64,000 nt of DNA from Miltoncostaea sp050249835 (GTDB lineage Bacteria; Actinomycetota; Thermoleophilia; Miltoncostaeales; Miltoncostaeaceae). This document shows, in pieces, positions 31,623 to 39,466 of the stretch. Position numbers and translations under genes: made by a program. The notes beneath the pieces are model-generated. The model had not been told where the DNA came from, did no database searches, and saw only the letters and a program-made list of their open reading frames with translations. Within the stretch, counting starts at the first letter, position 1. Each line of letters begins with the position of its first letter. The stretch lies in NCBI GenBank assembly GCA_050249835.1, contig JBFWPT010000002.1, positions 62,001 through 126,000 on the forward strand, written 5' to 3'.

Positions 31623-33218
31623 ATGAAGCTTCGGCCCGACGAGATCACCAAGGTCCTCAAGGACCAGATCGAGCAGTACTCGGGGACCGTGGAGGTCGAG
31701 GAGGTCGGCACCGTCCTCCAGGTCGGCGACGGCATCGCCCGCATCCACGGCCTGCAGTCCTGCGTGGCCCTCGAGATGCTCGAGCTGCCCCACGGCGTGA
31801 CCGCCCTCGCCCTGAACCTCGAGGAGGACAACGTCGGCGCCGTGCTCCTCGGCGACGACACCCTCATCAAGGAGGGCGACCAGGTCCGCCGGACGGGCAA
31901 GGTCATCCAGGTGCCGGTCGGCGAGGCCCTGCTCGGCCGCGTGGTGGACCCGCTCGGGAACCCGCTCGACGACCGCGGCCCGATCGAGACGGAGCACTAC
32001 CGCCCCGTCGAGTTCAAGGCGCCGGGCGTCGTCCAGCGGCAGCCGGTGAAGGAGCCGCTCCAGACCGGCATCAAGGCCATCGACGCCCTCATCCCGATCG
32101 GCCGTGGCCAGCGCGAGCTCATCATCGGCGACCGCCAGACCGGCAAGACGACGATCGCGGTGGACGCGATCATCAACCAGGCCGGCCAGGGCGTGCGCTG
32201 CTTCTACGTCGCCATCGGCCAGAAGGCCTCGACCGTCGCGACGGTCGTGGAGCGCCTCCGCAACGCGGGCGCGATGGAGTACACGACGGTCATCGCCGCG
32301 ACCGCCTCCCAGGCGGCCCCGCTGAAGTACCTCGCCCCGTACTCCGGCGCCGCGATGGCGGAGTACTTCCTCTACGGCGGCGAGCACTCCCTCTGCGTGT
32401 ACGACGACCTCTCCAAGCAGGCCGACGCCTACCGCCAGCTCTCGCTGCTGCTGCGGCGCCCGCCGGGCCGCGAGGCGTTCCCGGGCGACGTGTTCTACCT
32501 CCACTCCCGCCTGCTGGAGCGCGCCTGCAAGCTCTCCGACGAGCTCGGCGGCGGCTCCATGACGGCCCTGCCGATCATCGAGACGCAGGCCGGTGACGTG
32601 TCGGCCTACATCCCGACGAACGTGATCTCGATCACGGACGGGCAGATCTTCCTGGAGAGCAAACTCTTCTTCTCCGGTGTCCGCCCGGCCCTCAACGTCG
32701 GCATCTCGGTGTCCCGCGTGGGTGGCTCCGCCCAGATCAAGGCCATGCGCAAGGTGGCCGGCAAGCTGAAGCTGGAGCTGGCCCAGTACCGCGACCTCGA
32801 GGCGTTCGCCCAGTTCGGCTCCGAGCTCGACGCCTCCACCCAGCGCACCCTGGCCCGCGGCGCCCGCTTCGTGGCGACGCTGAACCAGCCGGCCTACGCG
32901 CCGTGGCCGGTCGAGGAGCAGGTGGCCGTGATCGGCGCCGCCAACGCGGGCCTCCTGGACCAGGTGGGCGTGGAGCAGGTCCCGGACGTCAACGACGCCA
33001 TCCGCCGCGAGCTGCGCGAGAAGGCCCCGGAGGTGCTCGCGGAGATCCGCGACACGAAGGAGCTGTCGGACGCCGGGCTGGAGCGCATCGAGGCGATCGC
33101 GAAGGCCATCGTCAACCAGTTCGCCCCGTCCGAGGGCGACGAGGTCCTCGACGTCGAGGCCGCCGAGGCCGAGGTCGGCGCCGAGGCTGAGGCCGAGGCC
33201 GAGACGGCGACCGCGTAG
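31623..33218 (+). CDS. atpA: ATP synthase subunit alpha
   Basis: The non-catalytic nucleotide-binding subunit of F1, 531 residues. The P-loop GDRQTGKT is near residues 169-176; GQKASTVA, YDDLSKQADAYRQLSLLLRRPPGREA and the arginine-finger region NVGISVSRVGGSAQ follow. The last 20 residues are a Glu/Ala tail (EAEVGAEAEAEAETATA) that is likely disordered and is not part of the conserved core. The ATG lies 43 bases after atpH. Confidence 0.97.
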   Translation: MKLRPDEITKVLKDQIEQYSGTVEVEEVGTVLQVGDGIARIHGLQSCVALEMLELPHGVTALALNLEEDNVGAVLLGDDTLIKEGDQVRRTGKVIQVPVGEALLGRVVDPLGNPLDDRGPIETEHYRPVEFKAPGVVQRQPVKEPLQTGIKAIDALIPIGRGQRELIIGDRQTGKTTIAVDAIINQAGQGVRCFYVAIGQKASTVATVVERLRNAGAMEYTTVIAATASQAAPLKYLAPYSGAAMAEYFLYGGEHSLCVYDDLSKQADAYRQLSLLLRRPPGREAFPGDVFYLHSRLLERACKLSDELGGGSMTALPIIETQAGDVSAYIPTNVISITDGQIFLESKLFFSGVRPALNVGISVSRVGGSAQIKAMRKVAGKLKLELAQYRDLEAFAQFGSELDASTQRTLARGARFVATLNQPAYAPWPVEEQVAVIGAANAGLLDQVGVEQVPDVNDAIRRELREKAPEVLAEIRDTKELSDAGLERIEAIAKAIVNQFAPSEGDEVLDVEAAEAEVGAEAEAEAETATA

Positions 33219-33225
33219 CGACCAC

Positions 33226-34119
33226 TTGGCGACCACCCGCGACATCAAGCGGCGGATCGAGTCGGTCCGCAACACGCGCAAGATCACCCGCGCCATGGAA
33301 CTGGTCGCCTCGGCCAAGCTCCGGCGCGCGCAGGAGAACATCGAGTCCCTGCGCCCGTACGCCCAGGCCATGCGGCGGCTCATGTCGCACTCGGCCGCGG
33401 CGAGCGGCGGGGTCCACGGCGAGCCCCTCCTGGAGGAGCGGCCGAGCGAGGGCCTGGCGATCGTCGTCGCCATCACCGGCGACCGCGGCCTGGCCGGCGC
33501 GTTCAACGTCAACATCGTGCGCCAGGCGATCGCCGTCGGCGACGAGCTGCGCGCCCAGGGCTTCTCCGAGGTGGAGTTCACCACCGTCGGCAAGAAGGGC
33601 GCCGGCACGCTCGCGTTCCGCGGCATGACGATCGACCGCTCGTTCCAGGGCTTCTCGGTCGAGCCGACCTTCGCCGACTCGGAGGGGGTCACCGAGCACG
33701 TCGTGAACCGCTTCACGGCCGGCGAGGTCAACCGGGTCGTGCTCGTCTACAACGCCTTCAAGTCGGTGCTCGAGCAGAAGGTCACCACCGAGCAGCTCCT
33801 ACCGATCGAGCGCCAGACCGTCGTGGACGCCGACGACGACGGCGAGGAGGACACGCAGCACGGGGTGGCCGAGTTCGAGCCGGAGCCCGAGCAGTTCCTC
33901 AAGGCCCTGCTGCCGACCTACCTCGACACCACGATCTACCGTGCGCTCCTGGAGAGCGCGGCCGCGGAGCTCGCGGCCCGCCGCACCGCGATGCGCAACG
34001 CCACCGACAACGCCGGCAACCTGATCGGCGACCTGACCCTCGCGATGAACCGCGCGCGGCAGGCCGCGATCACCCAGGAGATCCTGGAAGTGGTGGCCGG
34101 CGCCGACGCCCTCCAGTAA
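33226..34119 (+). CDS. atpG: ATP synthase subunit gamma
   Basis: The rotor shaft of F1, 297 residues. Both ends form the coiled-coil: ATTRDIKRRIESVRNTRKIT at the start and NATDNAGNLIGDLTLAMNRARQAAITQEILEVVAGADAL at the end (in two blocks). The middle Rossmann-like domain has ITGDRGLAGAFN. A charged insert DADDDGEEDTQHGV near residue 205 is seen in some actinobacterial forms. The start is TTG, eight bases after atpA, a rare but clear case. Confidence 0.95.
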   Translation: MATTRDIKRRIESVRNTRKITRAMELVASAKLRRAQENIESLRPYAQAMRRLMSHSAAASGGVHGEPLLEERPSEGLAIVVAITGDRGLAGAFNVNIVRQAIAVGDELRAQGFSEVEFTTVGKKGAGTLAFRGMTIDRSFQGFSVEPTFADSEGVTEHVVNRFTAGEVNRVVLVYNAFKSVLEQKVTTEQLLPIERQTVVDADDDGEEDTQHGVAEFEPEPEQFLKALLPTYLDTTIYRALLESAAAELAARRTAMRNATDNAGNLIGDLTLAMNRARQAAITQEILEVVAGADALQ

Positions 34120-34145
34120 CGGCCGACAGGAGAGAGATCCCCAGC

Positions 34146-35555
34146 ATGTCTGACGCACCCAGCACCGGAACGATCCTGGAGATCAAGGGCGTCGTGATCG
34201 ACGCCCGCTTCCCCGACGGCCTCCCGGCGATCTACAACGCGGTCGAGATCGACCGCGGCGCGGACGCCCCGCCCCTGATCGCCGAGGTGCAGCAGCACCT
34301 GGGCGACGACAAGATCCGCGCGGTGGCCTTCGACACCACGGACGGCCTGGCCCGCGGCACCGCGGTGCGCGACACCGGCGCCCCGATCTCGGTGCCCGTC
34401 GGCGAGCGCACGCTCGGCCGCATCTTCAACGTGCTCGGCGACACGATCGACGAGGGCGCGGACGTGAGCGAGGGCGAGCGCTGGCCGATCCACCGCGACG
34501 CCCCGGCGTTCGACGCCCTCAACCCGACCGAGGAGATCTTCGAGACCGGCATCAAGGTCGTCGACCTCCTCGCCCCGTACGTGAAGGGCGGCAAGGTCGG
34601 CCTCTTCGGCGGCGCCGGCGTGGGCAAGACGGTGCTCATCCAGGAGCTCATCAACAACATCGCCCAGGAGCACGGCGGTCTCTCCGTGTTCGCGGGCGTG
34701 GGGGAGCGCACCCGCGAGGGCAACGACCTCTGGCTGGAGATGAAGGAGTCGGGCGTCATCGACAAGACGGCGCTCGTGTATGGCCAGATGAACGAGCCGC
34801 CGGGCGCCCGCCTGCGCGTCGCGCTGAGCGGCCTGACGATGGCGGAGTACTTCCGCGACAAGGGCGGCCAGGACGTGCTGCTCTTCGTGGACAACATCTT
34901 CCGGTTCGTCCAGGCGGGCTCCGAGGTGTCGGCCCTCCTCGGCCGCATGCCCTCCGCCGTGGGCTACCAGCCCACCCTCCAGAACGAGATGGGCGACCTG
35001 CAGGAGCGGATCACCTCGACCCGCGACGGCTCGGTCACCTCGGTGCAGGCCATCTACGTCCCCGCGGACGACCTCACCGACCCGGCCCCGGCCGCCTCGT
35101 TCGCCCACCTCGACGCCACGACCGTGCTCTCGCGGTCCATCGCCGAGAAGGGCATCTACCCGGCGGTGGACCCGCTCGACTCCAACAGCCGCATCCTCTC
35201 CATCGAGGGCGTCGGCGCGGAGCACTACGAGGTCGCGACCCAGGTCCAGGAGATCCTCCAGCAGTACAAGGACCTCCAGGACATCATCGCCATCCTCGGC
35301 GTGGACGAGCTCACCGACGAGCAGAAGCTCGCCGTGTCGCGCGCCCGCCGCATCGAGCGCTTCCTGTCGCAGCCGTTCCACGTGGCCGAGGCGTTCACCG
35401 GCACCCCCGGCAAGTACGTGCCGCTGTCCGAGACGATCCGCGGGTTCAAGGAGATCGTCGAGGGCCGCCACGACGACCTGCCCGAGGAGGCCTTCTTCCT
35501 CGTCGGCGGCATCGACGAGGCCGTGGAGAAGGCCGCGGCCCTGGCCGAGCGGTGA
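34146..35555 (+). CDS. atpD: ATP synthase subunit beta
   Basis: The catalytic subunit of F1, 469 residues. The P-loop GGAGVGKT is near residues 156-163, followed by GVGERTREGNDLW with the catalytic glutamate, VLLFVDNIFRFVQAGSEVSALLGRMPSAVGYQPTL (DELSEED-type region replaced by its usual C-terminal relative DIIAILGVDELTDEQKLAV). ATG with AGGAGAGA upstream. The stop overlaps the atpC start as GTGA. Confidence 0.97.
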   Translation: MSDAPSTGTILEIKGVVIDARFPDGLPAIYNAVEIDRGADAPPLIAEVQQHLGDDKIRAVAFDTTDGLARGTAVRDTGAPISVPVGERTLGRIFNVLGDTIDEGADVSEGERWPIHRDAPAFDALNPTEEIFETGIKVVDLLAPYVKGGKVGLFGGAGVGKTVLIQELINNIAQEHGGLSVFAGVGERTREGNDLWLEMKESGVIDKTALVYGQMNEPPGARLRVALSGLTMAEYFRDKGGQDVLLFVDNIFRFVQAGSEVSALLGRMPSAVGYQPTLQNEMGDLQERITSTRDGSVTSVQAIYVPADDLTDPAPAASFAHLDATTVLSRSIAEKGIYPAVDPLDSNSRILSIEGVGAEHYEVATQVQEILQQYKDLQDIIAILGVDELTDEQKLAVSRARRIERFLSQPFHVAEAFTGTPGKYVPLSETIRGFKEIVEGRHDDLPEEAFFLVGGIDEAVEKAAALAER

Positions 35556-35989
35556 GCACCGCCGTCTCCAGCGACCGCCGGACCCTCGCGGTCCAGCTCC
35601 TCACGCCCGAGGGGCCGGTCTTCGACGAGCCCGTCTGGATGGTCATCGCGACGTCCGTCGAGGGCGAGATCGGCATCCTCCCGCGGCACGCGCCGTTCAT
35701 CGCCTTCCTGCGGACGGGCGAGACGCGGCTCACCCTGCCGGACGACTCGATCATCGTGTACGCGACCACCGAGGGCTACATGTCGGTGGAGAACGACACG
35801 GTGCTCGTGCTCGTGGAGCAGGCCGAGAAGGCGGAGGACATCGACGTCCCCCGGGCCGAGCGGGCCCTGGAGCGCGCCGAGGCCGCCATCGCCGACGCCG
35901 GCGAGGACGACGTCGTCCGCGTGGCCGCCGAGAGCGCCAGGCGCCGCGCCGAGAACCGGCTCCGGGTCGCCCGGAGGGGCGAGTCCTGA
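35552..35989 (+). CDS. atpC: ATP synthase subunit epsilon
   Basis: Epsilon couples rotor to head and can restrain ATP hydrolysis. The 145 residues start with a beta sandwich (LAVQLLTPEGPVFDEPVWMVIATSVEG and GEIGILPRHAPFIAFL, in pieces) and end in helices (RAERALERAEAAIADAGEDD; AESARRRAENRLRVAR). It is the last gene of the operon; a GC-rich hairpin region follows. Confidence 0.94.
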   Translation: MSTAVSSDRRTLAVQLLTPEGPVFDEPVWMVIATSVEGEIGILPRHAPFIAFLRTGETRLTLPDDSIIVYATTEGYMSVENDTVLVLVEQAEKAEDIDVPRAERALERAEAAIADAGEDDVVRVAAESARRRAENRLRVARRGES

Positions 35990-35997
35990 TCTGACCG

Positions 35998-36033
35998 GCG
36001 GCGGGGCGGGGGCACCCGGGCCCCCCCCCGCGC
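35998..36033. terminator. GC-rich inverted repeat between convergent atpC and MFS genes
   Basis: GCGGGGGC and a nine-C run with GCGCC can form a strong stem across ACCCG. It lies between two convergent stops and could serve both. The C run at 36021-36029 is also a likely place for sequencing error. Confidence 0.5.
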
Positions 36034-36036
36034 CCG

Positions 36037-37482
36037 TCATCCCTCGACCAGCTCCGGCACCGTCCGCGGCGCGCGCCGCCGGGCGAGCGTCGCCGTGAGC
36101 CCGAGCAGGGCGACGACCAGCGAGACCACCACCGCGGCGCGGTAGCCGTCCATGACCGCGCCCGGCGAGCCGGACTCCGCGCCCGCCGCGTTCGCGACGG
36201 CCGTGACCACCGCGAGCACCGCCGCCCCGCCGAACTGGAACGAGGTGTTCACGAGGCCGCCCGCGAGGCCCTGCTCGTGGGCGTCGATGCCGTTCGTGGC
36301 CGCCATGTTGAGCGGCCCGAAGGCCAGGGCGAAGCCCAGCCCGGCGAGGAGCATCGTGGGCAGCAGGGCCGCCGCGTACGCCGAGTCGAGCCCGATCGGC
36401 AGGAACAGCGCGTAGCCCAGCGCGATCGACGCCAGGCCGGCCGCGATCGGCTTGACGACGCCGACCCGGGCGACGACCGAGCCCATCCGCGGCGCGATGA
36501 TCGCGACGATGGCCCCCGCGGGGAAGATCGCGAGCCCGGTCTCGAGCGGCGACCACCCGCGCAGGTTCTGCAGGTAGAGGGTGGCGATGAACTGGAAGCC
36601 GACCCACGACCCGAAAAGGGCCATGGCGCCGAGGTTCGCGCGCACCAGTGCGGAGGAGCGGAAGATGCCGAGGCGCACCAGCGGCTCCGCGGTGCGGCGC
36701 TCGATCCACACGAACAGCGCGATCAGGCCCGCCGCCCCGGCGAAGCCCGCGAGCGTGCGCAGGGAGGCCCATCCGGCGGCCGGCGCCTCCACCACCGAGT
36801 AGACGAGCAGCAGCATCCCGGCCGTGATGGTCGTGGCGCCCGCCAGGTCGACCGAGCGCCGTCCCGGCTCTGGGCGCCCGGAGTCCGGCACGAACCGGAT
36901 GGCCGCGGCGAGGATGACGAGCGCGACCGGCACCGGCAGCAGGAAGACCCAGCGCCAGCCGATCTCCGTGAGCAGCCCGCCCACGACGAGGCCGAGCGAG
37001 AAGCCCACCGCGCCGGTCGCCGTGTAGACCGCGAGCGCCTTGTTGCGCACCGGGCCCTGCGGGAAGCTCGTGGTGATGATCGAGAGGCCCGCGGGGGCCG
37101 TGAACGCGGCGGAGACGCCCTTCACGAAGCGCGTGGCGATGAGCAGCGCGCCGTCGTCCACGAGGCCGCCGAACAGCGAGGCGACCGCGAAGACGACGAG
37201 CGAGATGAGGAAGACGCGCCGCCGGCCGAGGAGGTCCGCGGCGCGGCCGCCGAGCAGCAGGAAGCCGCCGTACCCGAGGACGTACGCGCTCACGACCCAC
37301 TGGAGCGACGCCGTGGACATCCCGAGGTCCTCGCGGATGGAGGGGAGCGCGACCCCGACCATCGACACGTCGAGGGCGTCGAGGAAGAGCGCGCCGCAGA
37401 GGGTGAGCAGCGCGGCCCAGGCCGCCCGGTCGAGGCGCACGGAGCCGTCCCCGGGGCGCGCCCGGGTGGAATCGCACACCAT
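36037..37482 (-). CDS. MFS drug transporter, DHA2 family (14 spans)
   Basis: A 481-residue proton-driven exporter of the EmrB/QacA type. The family motifs are LDVSMVGVALPSIREDLG (motif D1), GGRAADLLGRRRVFL (motif A), and GFSLGLVVGGLLTEIGWRWVFLLPVP (motif C, in two blocks). Fourteen hydrophobic segments can be traced. The ATG has AGGAG nine bases upstream. It diverges from an ArsR-type regulator gene across a short shared promoter region, so its expression is probably controlled by that regulator. The exported compound is unknown. Confidence 0.9.
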   Translation of the reverse strand: MVCDSTRARPGDGSVRLDRAAWAALLTLCGALFLDALDVSMVGVALPSIREDLGMSTASLQWVVSAYVLGYGGFLLLGGRAADLLGRRRVFLISLVVFAVASLFGGLVDDGALLIATRFVKGVSAAFTAPAGLSIITTSFPQGPVRNKALAVYTATGAVGFSLGLVVGGLLTEIGWRWVFLLPVPVALVILAAAIRFVPDSGRPEPGRRSVDLAGATTITAGMLLLVYSVVEAPAAGWASLRTLAGFAGAAGLIALFVWIERRTAEPLVRLGIFRSSALVRANLGAMALFGSWVGFQFIATLYLQNLRGWSPLETGLAIFPAGAIVAIIAPRMGSVVARVGVVKPIAAGLASIALGYALFLPIGLDSAYAAALLPTMLLAGLGFALAFGPLNMAATNGIDAHEQGLAGGLVNTSFQFGGAAVLAVVTAVANAAGAESGSPGAVMDGYRAAVVVSLVVALLGLTATLARRRAPRTVPELVEG

Positions 37483-37562
37483 CTCTATTCCGCTCCTGAG
37501 TGGGGGGTGCAGGGAACGGGGGGTGGCGGCCGCCCGGTCGACCCCGGTAAAGTTCGATCAGC

Positions 37563-37591
37563 ACCGTACCTTGTATTTCGATGGACGTCAA
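37563..37591 (-). promoter_or_regulatory. Promoter of the MFS exporter gene, shared regulatory region
   Basis: On the minus strand: TTGACG (37586-37591), 17-base spacer, TACGGT (37563-37568). Direct TTCGAT copies at about 37553 and 37577 flank it. An ATG for the regulator at 37581 would lie within this promoter, which favours the later start at 37614. Confidence 0.55.
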
Positions 37592-37613
37592 ACAAGTGGC
37601 GCGGAGGGGGCAG

Positions 37614-37925
37614 ATGGGCGCGCAGCAGCAGGAGATCGACCAGGTCGACCTCGACGGGGTCGAGATGGTCACGGTCCTCCAGGCCCTGTCCGACCCGGTA
37701 CGGCTCGAGATCGTGCGCCAGCTCGCGTGCGGCACGGCGATGCCGTGCGGCCAGGTGCGCCTCGACGTGACGAAGTCCACGGCGAGCCACCACTTCAAGA
37801 CCCTCCGCCTCGCCGGCGTCATCGCCCAGCAGGACGAGGGGACCCGCCGCAACACCTGGCTCCGCCGCGACGAGCTCGACAGCCGCTTCCCGGGCCTGCT
37901 CGACGCCGTGCTCCACGAGGGCTGA
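37614..37925 (+). CDS. ArsR-family winged-helix regulator
   Basis: A 103-residue repressor-like protein. The winged helix runs VLQALSDPVRLEIVRQLA, then LDVTKSTASHHFKTLRLAGVI (recognition helix) and a wing (QQDEGTRRNTWLRRDEL). Two cysteines at the second helix (ACGTAMPCG, CX5C) could sense oxidants or metals, though the spacing is not a known metal site. I use ATG 37614 because GGAGGGGG stands just upstream; ATG 37581 is 11 codons earlier in the MFS promoter. The divergent MFS gene is its likely target. Confidence 0.87.
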   Translation: MGAQQQEIDQVDLDGVEMVTVLQALSDPVRLEIVRQLACGTAMPCGQVRLDVTKSTASHHFKTLRLAGVIAQQDEGTRRNTWLRRDELDSRFPGLLDAVLHEG

Positions 37926-37987
37926 CCCTCCGCGGGTCCGCGGCCTCCCCCCACGGGCGGGCCGCCTGACGGTCGATGTCCGTCGAA

Positions 37988-38026
37988 GGTCCACTTGGCC
38001 CCCGATGCCAGGTCCGAGCGGGACGC
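37988..38026 (+). repeat. Dispersed intergenic repeat, copy C
   Basis: Plus-strand copy reading GGTCCACTTGGCCCCC, then GATGCCAGGTCC-GAGCGGGAC. It lies in the 181-base gap between the ArsR gene and the FKBP gene. Upstream in the same gap CCGCGG-GT-CCGCGG (37930-37943) may form a terminator. Confidence 0.72.
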
Positions 38027-38106
38027 TCCCGCGCGCGGACCCCCGCCCCCTCCCGGCTCGGGGGTTAGGCTGCCCGGGTCCGTGCAGGCAGAGCCCGGAG
38101 GTCCCC

Positions 38107-38481
38107 ATGGCACTCGAACGCCCCGACATCGACCCGCCCGAGGGCGCGCCGCCCGCCGACCTGGAGATCGTCGACCTCGTCGTCGGCGACGGCCCCGAGG
38201 CGCAGGCCGGGCAGACCGTCTCCGTCCACTACGCGGGCGTGGCGTTCTCCACCGGCGAGGAGTTCGACGCCTCCTGGAACCGCGGCCGCGAGTTCCGCTT
38301 CGGCCTCGGGCAGGGGCAGGTCATCACGGGATGGGACCGCGGCGTGGCGGGGATGCGGGTCGGCGGCCGCCGCCGGCTCGTCATCCCGCCGCACCTCGCC
38401 TACGGGGACCGCGGCGCGGGCGGCGTCATCGCCCCCGGCGAGACGCTGATCTTCGTGGTCGACCTGATCGACGTGGTCTGA
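38107..38481 (+). CDS. FKBP-type peptidyl-prolyl isomerase
   Basis: A 124-residue FK506-binding-protein domain that speeds proline cis-trans isomerisation. The order of motifs is intact: GQTVSVHYAGVAFSTGEEFDASW, then FRFGLGQGQVITGWDRGVAGMRVGGRRRLVIPPHLAYGDRG (in blocks) and GETLIFVVDLIDV. There is no signal peptide, so it should be cytosolic. The ATG at 38107 follows GGAGGTCC; a longer frame to 38005 lies across repeat C and is not family-like. A TTAGGCT box lies upstream. Confidence 0.93.
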   Translation: MALERPDIDPPEGAPPADLEIVDLVVGDGPEAQAGQTVSVHYAGVAFSTGEEFDASWNRGREFRFGLGQGQVITGWDRGVAGMRVGGRRRLVIPPHLAYGDRGAGGVIAPGETLIFVVDLIDVV

Positions 38482-38485
38482 CGCG

Positions 38486-38890
38486 ATGCGGATCACGCGA
38501 ACCCGGCCGGACACGACGGCCGCGCCGGCGGCCTACTTCACCGGCGAGGTCTGGGTCGACGAGATCGCGACCCCGCCGGAGCCCGCGCGCGTGCGCGTGG
38601 TGAGCGTCCACTTCGCGCCCGGGGCGCGCACCGCCTGGCACACGCACCCGCTGGGTCAGGTGATCCACATCACCGAGGGGACCGGCCTGGTGCAGCGGCG
38701 CGGCGCCCCGCCGGAGGTGGTGCGGGCCGGCGACACGGTGGAGTTCGCCCCCGGCGAGGACCACTGGCACGGCGCCGGCCCCGCGAGCTTCATGACCCAC
38801 CTCGCCGTGCACGAGGCGGCGGAGGGGGAGGGGCACGTCGCCTGGGGCGCCCACGTCACCGACGAGGAGTACGGGGAGGCCCCCGCCTAG
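38486..38890 (+). CDS. Cupin-domain protein (carboxymuconolactone-like small cupin)
   Basis: A 134-residue single cupin barrel. Motif 1 is HFAPGARTAWHTHPLGQVIHITEG, with two histidines (WHTH) and a glutamine/glutamate; motif 2 is around FAPGEDHWHGAGP with a further histidine. The protein YFTGEVWVDEIATPP at the start and HLAVHEAAEG near the end match small cupins found with muconolactone-type decarboxylases. Its function is not known. It follows the FKBP gene by four bases and converges with the GNAT gene by four. Confidence 0.82.
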   Translation: MRITRTRPDTTAAPAAYFTGEVWVDEIATPPEPARVRVVSVHFAPGARTAWHTHPLGQVIHITEGTGLVQRRGAPPEVVRAGDTVEFAPGEDHWHGAGPASFMTHLAVHEAAEGEGHVAWGAHVTDEEYGEAPA

Positions 38891-39432
38891 GGGCGCAGGT
38901 CCACCGCGTACCGCACCTCCGGCACGCGGGTCCCCAGCACCTCCTCCTCCTGCTCGGCGCCGTCGGCGCGCCAGCCCGCCGCCTCGTAGAAGCCCCGGGC
39001 GCGCGGGTTGTCGCGCAGCACCCACAGCGTCGCCCGGGTGAAGCCGTCGGCGCGCGCCAGGGCCTCGCCGCGCGCGAGCAGCGCCCCGCCGAGGCCGCCG
39101 CCCCAGGCGTCGGGGTGGACGTAGAGGGCGCACAGCTCCGCCGTGGTCTCCGCGTCCCCGCCGTCGTCGCGGGTGGGGCTCCAGGCGGCGAAGCCCCGCG
39201 GCGACCCCCCGGACGGCCCGGCCACGAGCACCCGCCGCCGCGGCTCGCGCGTGCCGATCACCGCCTGCCACAGCCGCTCCCGGTCGCCCGAGGGGATGCC
39301 GGCGAGCGCCTCCGGGCTGAAGACGTGGCGGTAGGCCCGCCGCCAGGAGGCGATGTGGATCGCGGCGATGCCGGCGGCGTCGCGCGCGGTCGCGAGCCGC
39401 ACCTCGACCGTGGCGGTGGCGTCCGGGGGCAT
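38887..39432 (-). CDS. GNAT-family N-acetyltransferase
   Basis: A 181-residue acetyl-CoA-dependent acetyltransferase. The N-terminal VRLATARDAAGIAAIHIASWRRAY is typical of the family, ELCALYVHPDAWGGGLGGALL holds the acetyl-CoA pyrophosphate-binding loop (G-G-G-L-G-G), and LWVLRDNPRARGFYEAAGWRADG is the closing motif. Its acceptor could be an amine, a protein or an antibiotic. ATG at 39432; the frame extends upstream without support. It diverges from the large trifunctional gene, with a 34-base gap. Confidence 0.87.
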   Translation of the reverse strand: MPPDATATVEVRLATARDAAGIAAIHIASWRRAYRHVFSPEALAGIPSGDRERLWQAVIGTREPRRRVLVAGPSGGSPRGFAAWSPTRDDGGDAETTAELCALYVHPDAWGGGLGGALLARGEALARADGFTRATLWVLRDNPRARGFYEAAGWRADGAEQEEEVLGTRVPEVRYAVDLRP

Positions 39433-39453
39433 GGCCCATGGTCGCACGGGGTG

Positions 39454-39459
39454 TAGCCT
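39454..39459 (+). promoter_or_regulatory. -10 box of a probable leaderless transcript (trifunctional gene)
   Basis: TAGCCT ends seven bases before GTG 39467 and no ribosome site is present, so the mRNA probably starts at the start codon. Confidence 0.45.
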
Positions 39460-39466
39460 GGCCGCC

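Noticed and set aside
36021..36029. Nine-base C run as a phase-variable tract
   Set aside because: It lies between convergent stops, outside any gene or promoter, so slippage would not switch a frame. It may be part of a terminator stem.
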